Assembly: GCF_003609835.1 (NCBI RefSeq)
Contig: NZ_AP017898.1
Coordinates: forward strand, 558,001-622,000
From: Sphingopyxis sp. FD7
GTDB taxonomy: Bacteria > Pseudomonadota > Alphaproteobacteria > Sphingomonadales > Sphingomonadaceae
DNA: 64,000 bases
Direction of reading: 5' to 3'
Program-made: the position numbers and the translations under genes
Notes under the pieces: model-generated
Databases searched by the model: none
The model's input: the letters and a program-made list of their open reading frames with translations, nothing else
Told to the model about the DNA's origin: nothing
In this document: piece by piece, positions 34,019 to 44,060 of the stretch
How the letters are laid out: every line of letters starts with the position of its first letter
How positions within the stretch are numbered: position 1 is the stretch's first letter

Positions 34019-36943
34019 ATGTCATCTGATCCCGCGCGCATGTGCTTTCATTTTGCTCGTTCCCTGGCTCTCGCCGCCGCCGCCGCGCTGCTGCTGGCGC
34101 CGCCTGGTGCGCGCGCCCAGGACGATGTCGCGACGGCGAAAGCGGCAGAGAACAGCGACTGGCTCTATATCGGCAGCGACATTCCGCGCGATACCGCGTG
34201 GCGGTTCGGCGTGCTTCCCAATGGCCTGCGCTATGCGGTGCGGGGCAATGGTGTGCCGCCGGGGCAGGTGTCGATCCGCGTGCGCATGGATGTCGGTTCG
34301 ATGTTCGAGACCGAGGCCGAGCGCGGCTATGCGCATTTGCTCGAACATCTGACCTTTCGCGGGTCCGAACATATCCCCGATGGCGAGGCGAAGCGCATCT
34401 GGCAGCGTTTCGGCGTCACCTTCGGCAGCGATTCCAATGCCCAGACGACCCCGACCCAGACCGTCTATCAGCTCGACCTGCCGAGCGTGACGCCCGCGAA
34501 CCTTGACGAAAGCATGAAATTGCTCGCCGGCATGATCCGCGCGCCGCGCATTTCGGAACTGGCGGTCGCCGCCGAACGCGGCGTGGTGATGGCCGAGCTG
34601 CGCGAATCGGATGGTCCGCAGAAGCGTATCGCCGATGCGACCAACGCACATCTGTTCGCGGGTCAGTTGCTTGGCGACCGGTCGCCGATCGGCACGACCG
34701 TGTCGCTCGGCAAGGCGAGCGCGGCGTCGGTCGGCGCCTTTCACGATCGCTGGTATCGACCCGAACGGGCCGTCGTGGTCATCGTCGGCGACGGCGATCC
34801 CGCCACCTTCGCCGGGCTGATCGCCCGCTATTTCGGCGACTGGAAAGGCGAGGGCGCGAATCCGCCCGATCCCGATTTCGGCAAGCCCGACCCCGCGGCC
34901 CCCGCCGCGCTTGAAATTGTCGAACCGAATCAGCCGCTCGCACTGACGCTCGCGATGGTCCGGCCGTGGAAAAGACGGATCGACACGGTCGAAAATACGC
35001 GGCGGCTTTACCTCGAGTTCATCGCGCAGGCGCTCGTCAACCGGCGGCTCGAAAATCGTGCGCGCGCGGGCGGCAGTTACCTCGTCGCGACGGTCGAACA
35101 GCAATATGTCAGCCGCAGCGCCGATGTGACCGCGGCCTCGATCGTTCCCTTGACCGACTGGAAGGCCGCGCTCGCCGATGTCCGCGGCGTGATCGCCGAT
35201 GCGGTGAGCCGCCCGCCGTCGCAGGCCGACATCGACCGCGAGACCAACGAGATCGAGGCCTTTCTGTTGAAAGAGCTGGAAAATGCGCGCAACGAGCCCG
35301 GCGCGCGGCTTGCGGACGACATGGTGCGCGCGGTCGACATCAACGAAACGGTGACCAGCCCGCAGGGGCAGGTCGATATGTTCAGGGCGATCCGCGCTTC
35401 GGCGACGCCCCAGGTTATGCTCGAGATCAGCCGCGCCATCTTCTCCGCGCCGGTTACGCGCGTCGTGCTGACCACCCCCACCTCGGCTGGCGGCGACGAT
35501 GTGGTTCTTGCCGCCCTGAAGGCGCCCGTCACGGCGCGCGACGAAAGGCTTGCGGCGGTCGAGGCCGATTTCGGCCAGCTTCCTTCGCTCGGCAAGCCCG
35601 GCGCCATCGTTGCCACGGCGCCGCTGCCGGGGCTTCGCGCCGACCGGATCGAGCTGTCGAACGGGGTCACCGCGCTCGTGTCCAACAACAAGGTCGAACC
35701 GGGCAAGGTGCGTGTCAATGTACGCTTCGGCACCGGCAATCGCAGCGTCGCCGCCGATGCGCCGAACCTCTTGTGGACCGGCGACTATGCGCTCGTCGCG
35801 AGCGGGATCGGTCCGTGGGGGCAGAATGAGATCGACCAGCTCACCAATGGGCGGCAGATCCAGATGAACTTCGCGATCGACGACGACGCGTTCGAGCTGT
35901 CGGCCGAAAGCCGCCCCGCCGATCTTGCCGACCAGCTGCGGCTGATGGCGGCGAAGCTGGCGCTGCCGCGCTGGGACGCGGCGCCGGTCGAGCGGTTGCG
36001 GATCGGCTATCTGACCGGATATGAGCTCAATGACGCGACCCCCAATGCTGTGCTCGAACGCCATTTGCGCGGCTGGTTGACGGGCAATGACGCACGTTGG
36101 GCGGCGCCCGACCGGGCGGCGATCGAGGCGCTGACGCCCGCGGCCTTCCGTGCCTTCTGGGAGCCGCGGCTCGCCAGCGGTCCCATCGAAGTGCAAATCT
36201 TCGGCGATCTCGAAACGGTCGATTACCGGAAGATCCTGGCCGAAACCTTCGGCGCGCTCGCGCCGCGGAGCATATTGGCGCCGCCGGGCGGCCAGCGCGT
36301 CGATTTTGCGCCGCATGTCACCGTTCCCGAAATCGCTTATCACCGCGGCGAGCGCGGGCAGGCCGCGGCGATGACGGCATGGCCGACCGGCGGCGGGCGC
36401 GCCAATCCGCGCGACGCGCGCGCCCTCGACGTGCTCGCGGCGATCTTCAACGACCGGTTGTTCGATCGACTACGTGCTGAACAGGGCGCCAGCTACGGCC
36501 CCACCGTCGACAGCCACTGGCCCACCGGCTTTGACAGCGGCGGCTATCTGCTCGTCGGCAGCCTGCTCGCGCCAAAGGATATCGACGGCTTCTATGACAT
36601 TGCACGCGACATCGCCGCCGACCTTGTCGCACGGCCGGTCAGCGCGGACGAACTGGCGCGCAACGCCGGTCCGATCCGCGAACAGGTGGCGCGTGCATCG
36701 ACGGGGAATGTCTATTGGATGTTTTTGCTCGAAGGCGCGACGCGCGACCCGCGCGTGGTCGCGGCGGCGTTGTCGCTCCAGGACGATCTGGCGGCGGTCA
36801 CCGCCGCCGATGTCCAGCGGCTCGCGCGCCAATATCTGACGCCCGGTCGCCAATGGTCGCTGGCGATCCTGCCCACGGGCATGACGCTGGCCGAAGCGTC
36901 GGCGCTGCGCGCGGCCCCGGCATCCGCTGTCGGCGGGCGTTAG
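34019..36943 (+). CDS. M16-family zinc metalloprotease
   Basis: A 974-residue two-lobed peptidase, exported (signal peptide in the first 34 residues, ending ARA-Q; the codon at 34040 is an equally good start). The inverted zinc motif HLLEH is at about 106-110, with a later Glu in VVMAELRES. The C-terminal lobe (about 540-970) is the inactive M16 half with GASYGPTVDS near the end. This is a full-length pitrilysin-like single chain and probably degrades peptides in the periplasm. Ends inside the inverted repeat at 36941. Confidence 0.92.
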   Translation: MSSDPARMCFHFARSLALAAAAALLLAPPGARAQDDVATAKAAENSDWLYIGSDIPRDTAWRFGVLPNGLRYAVRGNGVPPGQVSIRVRMDVGSMFETEAERGYAHLLEHLTFRGSEHIPDGEAKRIWQRFGVTFGSDSNAQTTPTQTVYQLDLPSVTPANLDESMKLLAGMIRAPRISELAVAAERGVVMAELRESDGPQKRIADATNAHLFAGQLLGDRSPIGTTVSLGKASAASVGAFHDRWYRPERAVVVIVGDGDPATFAGLIARYFGDWKGEGANPPDPDFGKPDPAAPAALEIVEPNQPLALTLAMVRPWKRRIDTVENTRRLYLEFIAQALVNRRLENRARAGGSYLVATVEQQYVSRSADVTAASIVPLTDWKAALADVRGVIADAVSRPPSQADIDRETNEIEAFLLKELENARNEPGARLADDMVRAVDINETVTSPQGQVDMFRAIRASATPQVMLEISRAIFSAPVTRVVLTTPTSAGGDDVVLAALKAPVTARDERLAAVEADFGQLPSLGKPGAIVATAPLPGLRADRIELSNGVTALVSNNKVEPGKVRVNVRFGTGNRSVAADAPNLLWTGDYALVASGIGPWGQNEIDQLTNGRQIQMNFAIDDDAFELSAESRPADLADQLRLMAAKLALPRWDAAPVERLRIGYLTGYELNDATPNAVLERHLRGWLTGNDARWAAPDRAAIEALTPAAFRAFWEPRLASGPIEVQIFGDLETVDYRKILAETFGALAPRSILAPPGGQRVDFAPHVTVPEIAYHRGERGQAAAMTAWPTGGGRANPRDARALDVLAAIFNDRLFDRLRAEQGASYGPTVDSHWPTGFDSGGYLLVGSLLAPKDIDGFYDIARDIAADLVARPVSADELARNAGPIREQVARASTGNVYWMFLLEGATRDPRVVAAALSLQDDLAAVTAADVQRLARQYLTPGRQWSLAILPTGMTLAEASALRAAPASAVGGR

Positions 36944-37210
36944 AGCGGCGTTCCGACTATCTGATCCGCCGAGACGGAGCCGATTTTGGCCCAGCGCGAG
37001 GAGAGAGGAGGGAGCCATGCTCTCGCATAGTGACCGACGATCGACGCTGCGATGGGCCAAAATCGCCCCGCCGCCCGCGGTTGCGTCAGGAAGCCCCTCG
37101 GACTTCGTCGCGCTGCTTGTCCGGGCAACCAGCCCGGCCAGCACAGCACTCCTTGCCGAGAAGCTTCCTGACGCAATCCCGGCGGATCAGATAGTCGGAA
37201 CGCCGCTCTA
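36941..37210. repeat. 270-bp element with perfect 31-bp inverted ends
   Basis: 36941-36971 and 37180-37210 are exact reverse complements over 31 bases (starting TAGAGCGGCGTTCCGACTAT). Inside are further nested inverted pairs: GATTTTGGCCCA with TGGGCCAAAATC, and GCGTCAGGAAGC with GCTTCCTGACGC. No open frame worth naming. The TAG at each outer end is the stop codon of a flanking convergent gene. It may be a non-autonomous mobile element (MITE) or a bidirectional terminator. Confidence 0.85.
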
Positions 37211-38992
37211 GGCGGTTTCGCTAGAGTCGGCCGTCGACCGTGTGCGGCGGATGCGCGGTTCGTGATCCAGCTTGCCCTTGGTCATGATGTCGTGGCGCAT
37301 CTTGGCGCGGACGTCGTGGATCGATGCGATCACCGGACCCATCGCGACGCCCAGGTCGATCAGCACCGCTTCGGCGAGTTGCAGCGAGCTTTCGAGCGTT
37401 TCGGGCACGGCATCGCTGGCGCCTGCCTGATAGAGCGCGGCGGCATGGTCGGCATCGCGCGCGCGGCTGATGATCGGCAGGTCGGGATATTTCTGCCGAA
37501 GCCGCCGGGTCATTCGCAGTTGCTGGACGGGATCGTCCATCGTCAGCACGATCGCCTGGGCGTTGTCGATCCCCAGCCTGTCGAGGCTGCCGGGCCGCGC
37601 CACGTCGGCATAACGGACGATAAAGCCATCCCGCCGGGCCGTCGCCACTGCGTCGATGTCGGCATCGACCGCGATATAGGGCCGGTCATGTTCGCGAAGC
37701 AGTTCGGCGACGGTATGGCCGACGCGCCCGAACCCGACGATGACCGTGCGCCCCTCGGGCGTCTCCAGCTCGTCGGCATCGCCGCCGCGCATTTCGATCC
37801 GCCGTGCGACGTCGTGACCGATGCGCGCGAGCAGCGGCGTGATCGTCAGTCCGATCGCAGTGACAAGTTGCCAGAACTCGGCGGTGTCGCTGGTGATGAG
37901 CTGCGCCTGTAACGCGGCGGCGAGCACGATCAGCGTGGTTTCCGACGGACTCGCCATCAACAGGCCAACTTCGGCCGCGGTCCCGCGCCGTGCGAAACCC
38001 GAAAAGCGCAGCAGCGCGGCGGTCACCGCCGCCTTGATCGCGATTACCCCGACCACGGCAATCATCAACTCGGGCCATTGTTCGACGATCGTGCGGAGGT
38101 TGAGCCCCATGCCGACGCTGATCAGGAAAACGCCGAGCGCGAGCCCCTTGAATGGCGCGGTGATCGCTTCGACCTCGCCATGATATTCGGTTTCGGCGAT
38201 CATCAGTCCGGCAAGCAACGCGCCGACGATCGGCGACAGGCCGACCGCTGCCGTCGCCAGCGCCGCGACGATGACAACCAGCAGGCTGGCAGCGAGGAAG
38301 AGTTCGGGGTCTTTGGCGCGCGCGGCCTGCGCAAAGATGCGCGGCAGCAGGAACCAGCCGCCAATGGCAAGCGCCGCGATGACGAGCGCGCCTTGCCACA
38401 GCGTCGCGAACAGTAATTGGGTGCTGTCGCCGCCCGCGGTGGGGGCAAAGGCGCCGAGGATGAAGATGATCGGGACGATGGCGAGATCCTCGAACAGCAG
38501 CATCGAGAAAGACGCGCGACCGACCGCCGATTTGGTGCCGGCGATCGGCAGCACGAGCGCGGTCGACGACAACGCGAGCGCGATGCCGAGGCCGAAGGCG
38601 GCGGGGGTCGCATGGTCGGTGAAGAGCATCAGCGCACCGCCCAGAATCGCGCCGCCGACCAGCAGCTCGGCGGCGCCGATGCCGAACACCAGCTTCCTGA
38701 GTTGCCACAGGCGGCGGAACGAAAGCTCCAGTCCGATCGAGAAGAGCAGCAGGATGATGCCGAATTCGGCGAACAGCGCGATATCCTCGGTCGATCCGAT
38801 CGTGACATGTCGCAGCCACGGATAGTCGGCGGCGAGCGCGCCCAACCCCGATGGCCCGACCAGCAGCCCGACGAGGATGAAGCCGATGACCGGGGGCAGG
38901 CGAAAGCGCGCAAAGGCAGGGATCACAACGCCCGCGGCGCCGAGCACCACCAGCGCGTTGCCGATGGCGGAGGTTTCTGTTTCGGATACCAT
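37208..38992 (-). CDS. CPA2 cation/proton antiporter with TrkA-N domain
   Basis: A 594-residue Kef-type transporter. About 12 membrane segments over residues 1-395 (with FEDLAIVPIIF, a family hallmark, near 170), then a Rossmann TrkA-N domain (VIVGFGRVGHTVAELL, about 425-545) and a charged tail. It probably exchanges K+ or Na+ for H+ with gating by NAD(H) or a nucleotide. Its stop codon lies in the shared 31-bp inverted repeat. Confidence 0.9.
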   Translation of the reverse strand: MVSETETSAIGNALVVLGAAGVVIPAFARFRLPPVIGFILVGLLVGPSGLGALAADYPWLRHVTIGSTEDIALFAEFGIILLLFSIGLELSFRRLWQLRKLVFGIGAAELLVGGAILGGALMLFTDHATPAAFGLGIALALSSTALVLPIAGTKSAVGRASFSMLLFEDLAIVPIIFILGAFAPTAGGDSTQLLFATLWQGALVIAALAIGGWFLLPRIFAQAARAKDPELFLAASLLVVIVAALATAAVGLSPIVGALLAGLMIAETEYHGEVEAITAPFKGLALGVFLISVGMGLNLRTIVEQWPELMIAVVGVIAIKAAVTAALLRFSGFARRGTAAEVGLLMASPSETTLIVLAAALQAQLITSDTAEFWQLVTAIGLTITPLLARIGHDVARRIEMRGGDADELETPEGRTVIVGFGRVGHTVAELLREHDRPYIAVDADIDAVATARRDGFIVRYADVARPGSLDRLGIDNAQAIVLTMDDPVQQLRMTRRLRQKYPDLPIISRARDADHAAALYQAGASDAVPETLESSLQLAEAVLIDLGVAMGPVIASIHDVRAKMRHDIMTKGKLDHEPRIRRTRSTADSSETA

Positions 38993-39002
38993 AAGGGCCG
39001 AC

Positions 39003-39224
39003 CTTATGCAGGCCGACCCCGATTGGCTAGATCGTTATGGAAACCGCATTAGAGCATCGTGCCAGAAATCTGTACCGCCTCCCCTCGTCTTCGGCCAAAG
39101 GCCGAAGTTTATCCTGAGCGCCCGCCAGGGCAGTCGAAGGGCTCGGGGAGACGGATGATTCAGATTTCGCGCAATTTGCTCTAATTCCATCGTCCCGGCC
39201 TTCGCCGGAGTGGCGACAAGAGGG
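39003..39224. repeat. Intergenic palindromes after icd
   Basis: About 220 bases between the antiporter start and the icd stop. Contains CTTCGGCCAAAGGCCGAAG (a 19-base hairpin near 39090) followed by the ATCCTGAGCGCCCGCCAGGG type repeat, and at 39187 a CCCGGCCTTCGCCGG hairpin that could end the icd transcript. Confidence 0.55.
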
Positions 39225-40439
39225 TTAAGCGCCCATCTTCTTGTCGAGATTTTCGACGATGGCCTCGAAGAAGCCTTCGGTGGTCAGCCAGTTCTGGTCG
39301 GGACCGATCAACAGCGCCAGATCCTTGGTCATCTTGCCGCTCTCGACCGTCGCGACGCAGACCTTTTCGAGATCGTCGGCGAACTTCACCAGCGCCGCAT
39401 TGTCGTCGAGCTTGCCGCGGTGCTTGAGGCCCCCGGTCCAGGCAAAGATCGACGCGATCGGGTTGGTCGAGGTCGCCTTGCCCTGCTGGTGCATCCGATA
39501 GTGCCGCGTGACGGTGCCGTGCGCGGCTTCGGACTCGACGGTCTGGCCGTCGGGGGTCATCAGCACGCTGGTCATCAGCCCGAGCGAGCCGAAGCCCTGA
39601 GCCACCGTGTCCGACTGGACGTCGCCATCGTAATTCTTGCACGCCCAGACGAACTTGCCCGACCATTTGAGCGCCGATGCGACCATGTCGTCGATCAGGC
39701 GGTGTTCGTAAACGATACCGAGCGCATCGAACTTCGCCTTGAACTCAGCCTGGAAAACCTCCTCGAAAATGTCCTTGAAGCGGCCGTCATAGGCTTTCAG
39801 AATCGTGTTCTTGGTCGACAGATATACCGGCCATTCGCGCGCAAGACCGTAGTTCAGGCTGGCGCGCGCGAAATCACGGATCGAATCGTCGAGATTATAC
39901 ATGCCCATCGCGACGCCCGACGAGGGGAATTGGAACACTTCCTCGTCGATCAGCGTGCCGTCTTCGCCCTCGAACACCAGGCGCAGCTTGCCGGGGCCGG
40001 GGATGCGGAAGTCGGTCGCCTTATACTGGTCGCCGAAGGCGTGACGGCCGACGACGATCGGGTCGGTCCAGCCGGGGACGAGCCGCGGCACATTCTTCAT
40101 CACGATCGGTTCGCGAAAGACGACGCCGCCCAGGATGTTGCGGATCGTGCCGTTCGGCGACTTCCACATCTTCTTGAGGCCGAACTCCTCGACGCGGGCT
40201 TCGTCGGGGGTGATCGTCGCGCATTTGACGCCAACGCCATATTTCTTGATCGCGTTCGCAGCTTCGACGGTGATCTTGTCGTCGGTGCGATCGCGTTCCT
40301 CGATGCCGAGATCGTAATAATGCAGGTCGATGTCGAGATAGGGCAGGATCAGTCGCTCGCGGATCCATTGCCAGATGATCCGGGTCATTTCGTCGCCGTC
40401 GAGTTCGACGACCGGGTTGGCTACCTTGATCTTGCCCAT
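39225..40439 (-). CDS. icd: NADP-dependent isocitrate dehydrogenase
   Basis: A 404-residue enzyme of the homodimeric, eukaryote-like NADP type found in alphaproteobacteria. It oxidises isocitrate to 2-oxoglutarate with NADPH made. Substrate-binding [16 protein letters not shown] near the metal site and the coenzyme loop [11 protein letters not shown] are all present. Length is normal. Divergent from psd. Confidence 0.97.
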   Translation of the reverse strand: MGKIKVANPVVELDGDEMTRIIWQWIRERLILPYLDIDLHYYDLGIEERDRTDDKITVEAANAIKKYGVGVKCATITPDEARVEEFGLKKMWKSPNGTIRNILGGVVFREPIVMKNVPRLVPGWTDPIVVGRHAFGDQYKATDFRIPGPGKLRLVFEGEDGTLIDEEVFQFPSSGVAMGMYNLDDSIRDFARASLNYGLAREWPVYLSTKNTILKAYDGRFKDIFEEVFQAEFKAKFDALGIVYEHRLIDDMVASALKWSGKFVWACKNYDGDVQSDTVAQGFGSLGLMTSVLMTPDGQTVESEAAHGTVTRHYRMHQQGKATSTNPIASIFAWTGGLKHRGKLDDNAALVKFADDLEKVCVATVESGKMTKDLALLIGPDQNWLTTEGFFEAIVENLDKKMGA

Positions 40440-40603
40440 GCGTTTCTGCCTTTATCCTTGGGGAGTCGGAGTTGCAGCGGGCCTTAGGCAAAGCGGGGCG
40501 ATTGATCAACCGCCCCGACGCAACGGGTCTCGCGCGTGCCCACGCAACGATGTCGGCGCCTTATCCATTGTCACTGGGGACGCTGCCCCCTAGAAGAACG
40601 GCC

Positions 40604-41338
40604 ATGTCGAACATCATATCCTCGAACCGGCCCGGCGGCGGCATCAAGTGGCAATGGCCCTCGGTTCATCCCGAAGGCCGCAAGTTCCTGTTGATTGCGG
40701 GGATCGTGACGCTCTGCTTCTGGCTTCTGGGATGGGAAATCCTCGGCTGGCTGATGTTCGGCGTGACGTTGTGGGTCGGCGCTTTCTTTCGCGATCCGGT
40801 GCGCGTTACCCCCGCTGGCGGCGACATGATCGTCGCTCCCGCCGACGGATTGGTCACGCAGATCGCCGAAGTCGCGCCGCCGCCCGAGGTCGCCGGACCC
40901 GACGGCCTGGGAAGCGCGCCGATGCTGCGTGTGTCGATTTTCATGAGCGTCTTCGACGTCCACATCAATCGCACGCCGGTTGCGGGCACGCTGCGCAAGC
41001 TCGTCTATATTCCGGGCAAGTTCGTCAACGCCGACCTCGACAAGGCGAGCGAGGAGAATGAGCGCCAGCATTTCGTCGTCGAACGCGCCGACGGGGTGCG
41101 GGTCGGCTTTACGCAGATCGCGGGCCTCGTCGCGCGGCGCATCATGCCGTTCGTGACGATGGGCAACGAACTGGCGACGGGGCAGCGCGTCGGCCTGATC
41201 CGCTTCGGCAGCCGCGTCGATGTCTATCTGCCCGCGGGCACCACGCCGCAGGTGCTGCTCGGCCAGCGCACGCTGGCGGGCGAGACGGTGATTGCGCGGA
41301 TCGGCACGGCCGAGACGATCGAAGGCGTCGGGCAATAA
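40604..41338 (+). CDS. psd: Phosphatidylserine decarboxylase, short type
   Basis: A 244-residue proenzyme of the short alphaproteobacterial type. Two membrane segments near the N-terminus, then a [11 protein letters not shown] core and the self-cleavage site RFGSR close to the C-terminus (serine becomes the pyruvoyl group). It makes phosphatidylethanolamine from phosphatidylserine. ATG at 40604 selected; the open frame extends upstream without a ribosome site. pssA follows one base after the stop. Confidence 0.95.
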   Translation: MSNIISSNRPGGGIKWQWPSVHPEGRKFLLIAGIVTLCFWLLGWEILGWLMFGVTLWVGAFFRDPVRVTPAGGDMIVAPADGLVTQIAEVAPPPEVAGPDGLGSAPMLRVSIFMSVFDVHINRTPVAGTLRKLVYIPGKFVNADLDKASEENERQHFVVERADGVRVGFTQIAGLVARRIMPFVTMGNELATGQRVGLIRFGSRVDVYLPAGTTPQVLLGQRTLAGETVIARIGTAETIEGVGQ

Positions 41339-41339
41339 A

Positions 41340-42119
41340 GTGGCGGACGGCGACCAGCCCCTGCCCGAAGCCGATACCGCGGGCCGCCGCATCGGCGGGA
41401 TCAGCCTGCGCGCCTTTGCGCCCAACGCGATCACCGCGCTCGCGCTCTGCTTTGGCCTGACCGGCGTACGCTTTGCGATCGGCGAGGAGTGGGACAAGGC
41501 GCTGGCGGCGATCATCTTTGCCGGGGTGCTCGACGGCATGGACGGGCGCATCGCGCGATTGCTTCGCGCGCAGAGCAAATTCGGCGCTGAGCTCGATTCG
41601 CTGTCGGACGTGATCGCTTTCGGCGTCGCGCCGGCAATGATCCTGTTTCTCTGGTCGCTGCAATATGCGCCTAAATTCGGCTGGACCGCCGCGCTGGCGA
41701 TCGCGGTGTGCTGCGCGCTGCGCCTCGCGCGCTTCAATTCGCGCATGGATGCCGAAATCCAGCCGCACAAATCGGCGGGGTTCCTCACCGGCATTCCGGC
41801 GCCGGCGGGCGCCGGGCTTGCCTTTGTTCCCGTCTATCTGTGGCTGGTGACCGGCAACGACCTGTTCCGCCAGTGGCAGCTTGTGATGCCTTGGGGCCTG
41901 GGCGTCGCGATGCTGATGATCTCCGCCATTCCGACCTATAGCTGGTCGTCGATCCGGCTGCGTCGTTCGTGGCGGCTTTTTGCGCTGGCGGGGGTGGGCC
42001 TGCTTGGCGCGGCGCTCGTCACCGCGCCCTGGCACACGCTGCTCGCCGTGTGCGCCATTTATATCGTCCTGATCCCGTTCGGTTTCGCGAGCTATGCGAG
42101 GGTCAGGCGACGCGGCTGA
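41340..42119 (+). CDS. pssA: CDP-diacylglycerol-serine O-phosphatidyltransferase
   Basis: A 259-residue inner-membrane enzyme of the CDP-alcohol phosphatidyltransferase family. The signature DGMDGRIARLLRAQSKFGAE plus LDSLSD (DGxxAR-x8-G-x3-D-x3-D) is intact at about 63-88, and about seven hydrophobic segments follow. It makes phosphatidylserine, the substrate of psd just upstream. Start is GTG at 41340, directly after the psd stop, so the two are translated together. Confidence 0.95.
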   Translation: MADGDQPLPEADTAGRRIGGISLRAFAPNAITALALCFGLTGVRFAIGEEWDKALAAIIFAGVLDGMDGRIARLLRAQSKFGAELDSLSDVIAFGVAPAMILFLWSLQYAPKFGWTAALAIAVCCALRLARFNSRMDAEIQPHKSAGFLTGIPAPAGAGLAFVPVYLWLVTGNDLFRQWQLVMPWGLGVAMLMISAIPTYSWSSIRLRRSWRLFALAGVGLLGAALVTAPWHTLLAVCAIYIVLIPFGFASYARVRRRG

Positions 42120-42366
42120 GCGCGGGTTCGGTACGAAACGCGGCGCTGGCTGCGCGCAAAGCCGGGCGCCGCCCATCCACGCGGCGCAGCGTCATCCGCT
42201 GTGGAGCGGGGGCCGTTTGCATTCCGGTCGCGGCTTCGGGAAATGCCCCTTCGCCAAGCAGCGCCGACAGGATCGCATCCTCATTGTTCCGGAGCATCGC
42301 GAAGATGATCGTCACGCCCAGGCAGGCGGCAAGGGCAAAGACGAGGGCGGCTGCGACCTGAACCAT
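42103..42366 (-). CDS. Small single-pass membrane protein
   Basis: An 87-residue protein with one N-terminal membrane segment (VAAALVFALAACLGVTIIFAML), a short middle and a basic C-terminus (LRRVDGRRP). The start at 42366 is followed by a plausible leader. Its end overlaps the pssA stop by 17 bases on the other strand. Unrecognised family; moderate chance of being real. Confidence 0.5.
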   Translation of the reverse strand: MVQVAAALVFALAACLGVTIIFAMLRNNEDAILSALLGEGAFPEAATGMQTAPAPQRMTLRRVDGRRPALRAASAAFRTEPALSRVA

Positions 42367-42772
42367 GAACTTGTCCTTTCGGCTTTCGCTTGCGAAACCT
42401 TTGTTTGCCTGCGACGGCTTCGTTGGACTTTCGTTTCATGTTCATGTTATGTTCTCAATAATGTTGCGGTGAACCGTGAGTTTTCGCCGACAAACTGAGC
42501 GTGCGCGAGGCGGGGCCGACAAAGGCGCGGCGGCTTTGGTGTGGGGCGCAGTCGGCGCGGCCCCGGCGCAATCGGTCCAAAGGTCAGGAAAGGTCAGCCT
42601 TGTGCGGCGGCCGATTGGCCGCGCCCGGCGCGCAGGTCGCGCGCGATTGATGCGCGTGCTTCCACGCCGGGCGGCGAGCGCTTTGTCCACATTTGAAAGA
42701 GCCGGGATGAAGGCTGGCACAGCCGGGCCATGTCGGACAGCTTTTTGTGGCCGGTCTGGGGTGGATTCCGGC
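42367..42772. other. Gene-free stretch
   Basis: About 405 bases, moderately AT-rich at 42440-42470 (ATGTTCTCAATAATG), then GC-rich with no recognisable gene or RNA. It may contain the upstream promoter for the rpsB operon, but I cannot place -35 and -10 boxes with confidence. Confidence 0.5.
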
Positions 42773-42899
42773 CGATCCTCCCCCGCAGGGGGAGGGGACC
42801 ATGCGCATGGTGGAAGGGTACGGGCCCGCACAGGCCGCGTTCGACCGATGGTGCCCATCCACCACCTTCGGTGGCCCCCCTCCCCGTTCCGGGGAGGAG
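42773..42899. repeat. Family-1 dispersed palindromic repeat, copy A
   Basis: About 127 bases, CGATCCTCCCCCGCAGGGGG at the left end and CCCCTCCCCGTTCCGGGGAG at the right, with ACCATGCGCATGGTGGAAGG and CATCCACCACCTTCGGTGG inside. The whole folds on itself and matches the copy at 46605. It sits in the rpsB upstream region. Confidence 0.8.
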
Positions 42900-43094
42900 C
42901 GCCGCGTCCGCAATCGGCCGGCAGCCGTCATTTGGCGCCCCCCGCACACGGCGTTTCCCGCTTGCTTTTCGTGCACAAGGCAGCTAACGGGCCGCCCATT
43001 CCACATGGAAGGCGCACATAAACCGGTGCCGGATCATCCGCCCCGCGGACCCCGGTTCTTGCTTTCCAGAGGATCAACCGGAAGGAGAAAGACC

Positions 43095-43928
43095 ATGGCG
43101 GCACCTGTCGTCACGATGCAGAATCTTATCGAGGCCGGCGCCCACTTCGGCCACCAGACCCACCGCTGGAACCCGCGCATGAAGCCGTATATCTTCGGCG
43201 CGCGCAACGGCATCCACATTCTCGACCTGTCGCAGACCGTGCCGCTTTTCGCGCGCGCGCTCGACTTCATCGCCTCGACCGCGGCCGCCGGGGGCAAGGT
43301 GTTGTTCGTCGGCACCAAGCGCCAGGCGCAGGGACCGATCGCCGACGCCGCGCGTGCGTCGGGTCAGCATTTCGTCAACCACCGCTGGCTGGGCGGCATG
43401 CTCACCAACTGGAAGACGATCTCGAACTCGATCAAGCGCCTCAAGGCTCTCGAAGAGCAGCTTTCGGGCGACACCTCGGGCCTCACCAAGAAGGAAGTGC
43501 TCAACAAGACGCGCGAGCGCGACAAGCTGGAACTCAGCCTTGGCGGCATCCGCGACATGGGCGGTATTCCCGATGTCATGTTCGTGATCGACGCGAACAA
43601 GGAAGAGCTGGCGATCAAGGAAGCCAATGTCCTTGGCATCCCCGTCGTCGCGATCCTCGATTCGAACGTCTCGCCCGACGGCATCGCCTTTCCGGTTCCG
43701 GCGAACGATGACGCGGCGCGCGCGATCCGCCTCTATTGCGATGCCGTCGCTCAGGCGGCGACGCGCGGCGGCCAGCAGGGCCGCGCCGATCGCGGCGAAG
43801 ATCTGGGTGCGGCGGTCGAGCCCGTCGCCGAAGCGGCGCTGGCCGAAGAGGCCGCGGCTCCGGTGACCGAGGACGAGCAGGTTCCCGCCGAAGCGGCCGC
43901 CGAAACCGAGCGTCAGAGCGACGCCTGA
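43095..43928 (+). CDS. rpsB: Ribosomal protein S2
   Basis: A 277-residue S2 of the 30S subunit. It opens [24 protein letters not shown] and ends in a long Ala/Glu-rich tail (residues about 235-277) that is usual in alphaproteobacteria. GAAGGAG precedes ATG 43095. First gene of the rpsB-tsf pair. Confidence 0.98.
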   Translation: MAAPVVTMQNLIEAGAHFGHQTHRWNPRMKPYIFGARNGIHILDLSQTVPLFARALDFIASTAAAGGKVLFVGTKRQAQGPIADAARASGQHFVNHRWLGGMLTNWKTISNSIKRLKALEEQLSGDTSGLTKKEVLNKTRERDKLELSLGGIRDMGGIPDVMFVIDANKEELAIKEANVLGIPVVAILDSNVSPDGIAFPVPANDDAARAIRLYCDAVAQAATRGGQQGRADRGEDLGAAVEPVAEAALAEEAAAPVTEDEQVPAEAAAETERQSDA

Positions 43929-44060
43929 GCGTTCGCGCATGAAGGGGCGGCGCGGCAGCGATCCGGCGCCGTCCCTGTCATCGGTTTGACTTATCGCGCC
44001 GCCATGCGCGCGGCGAACGCAGGCCACAGCGAGCCTGCCCCTTTTGGAAAGGATTATGAC

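Noticed and set aside
34022..36343. Minus-strand frame of 773 codons opposite the M16 protease
   Set aside because: Mirror of the protease codons, rich in Arg and His with no domain. The plus-strand protein shows a signal peptide and HLLEH.
42367..42772. Ribosomal-protein leader RNA upstream of rpsB
   Set aside because: I could not recognise a conserved S2 leader structure; only repeat-derived hairpins are visible.
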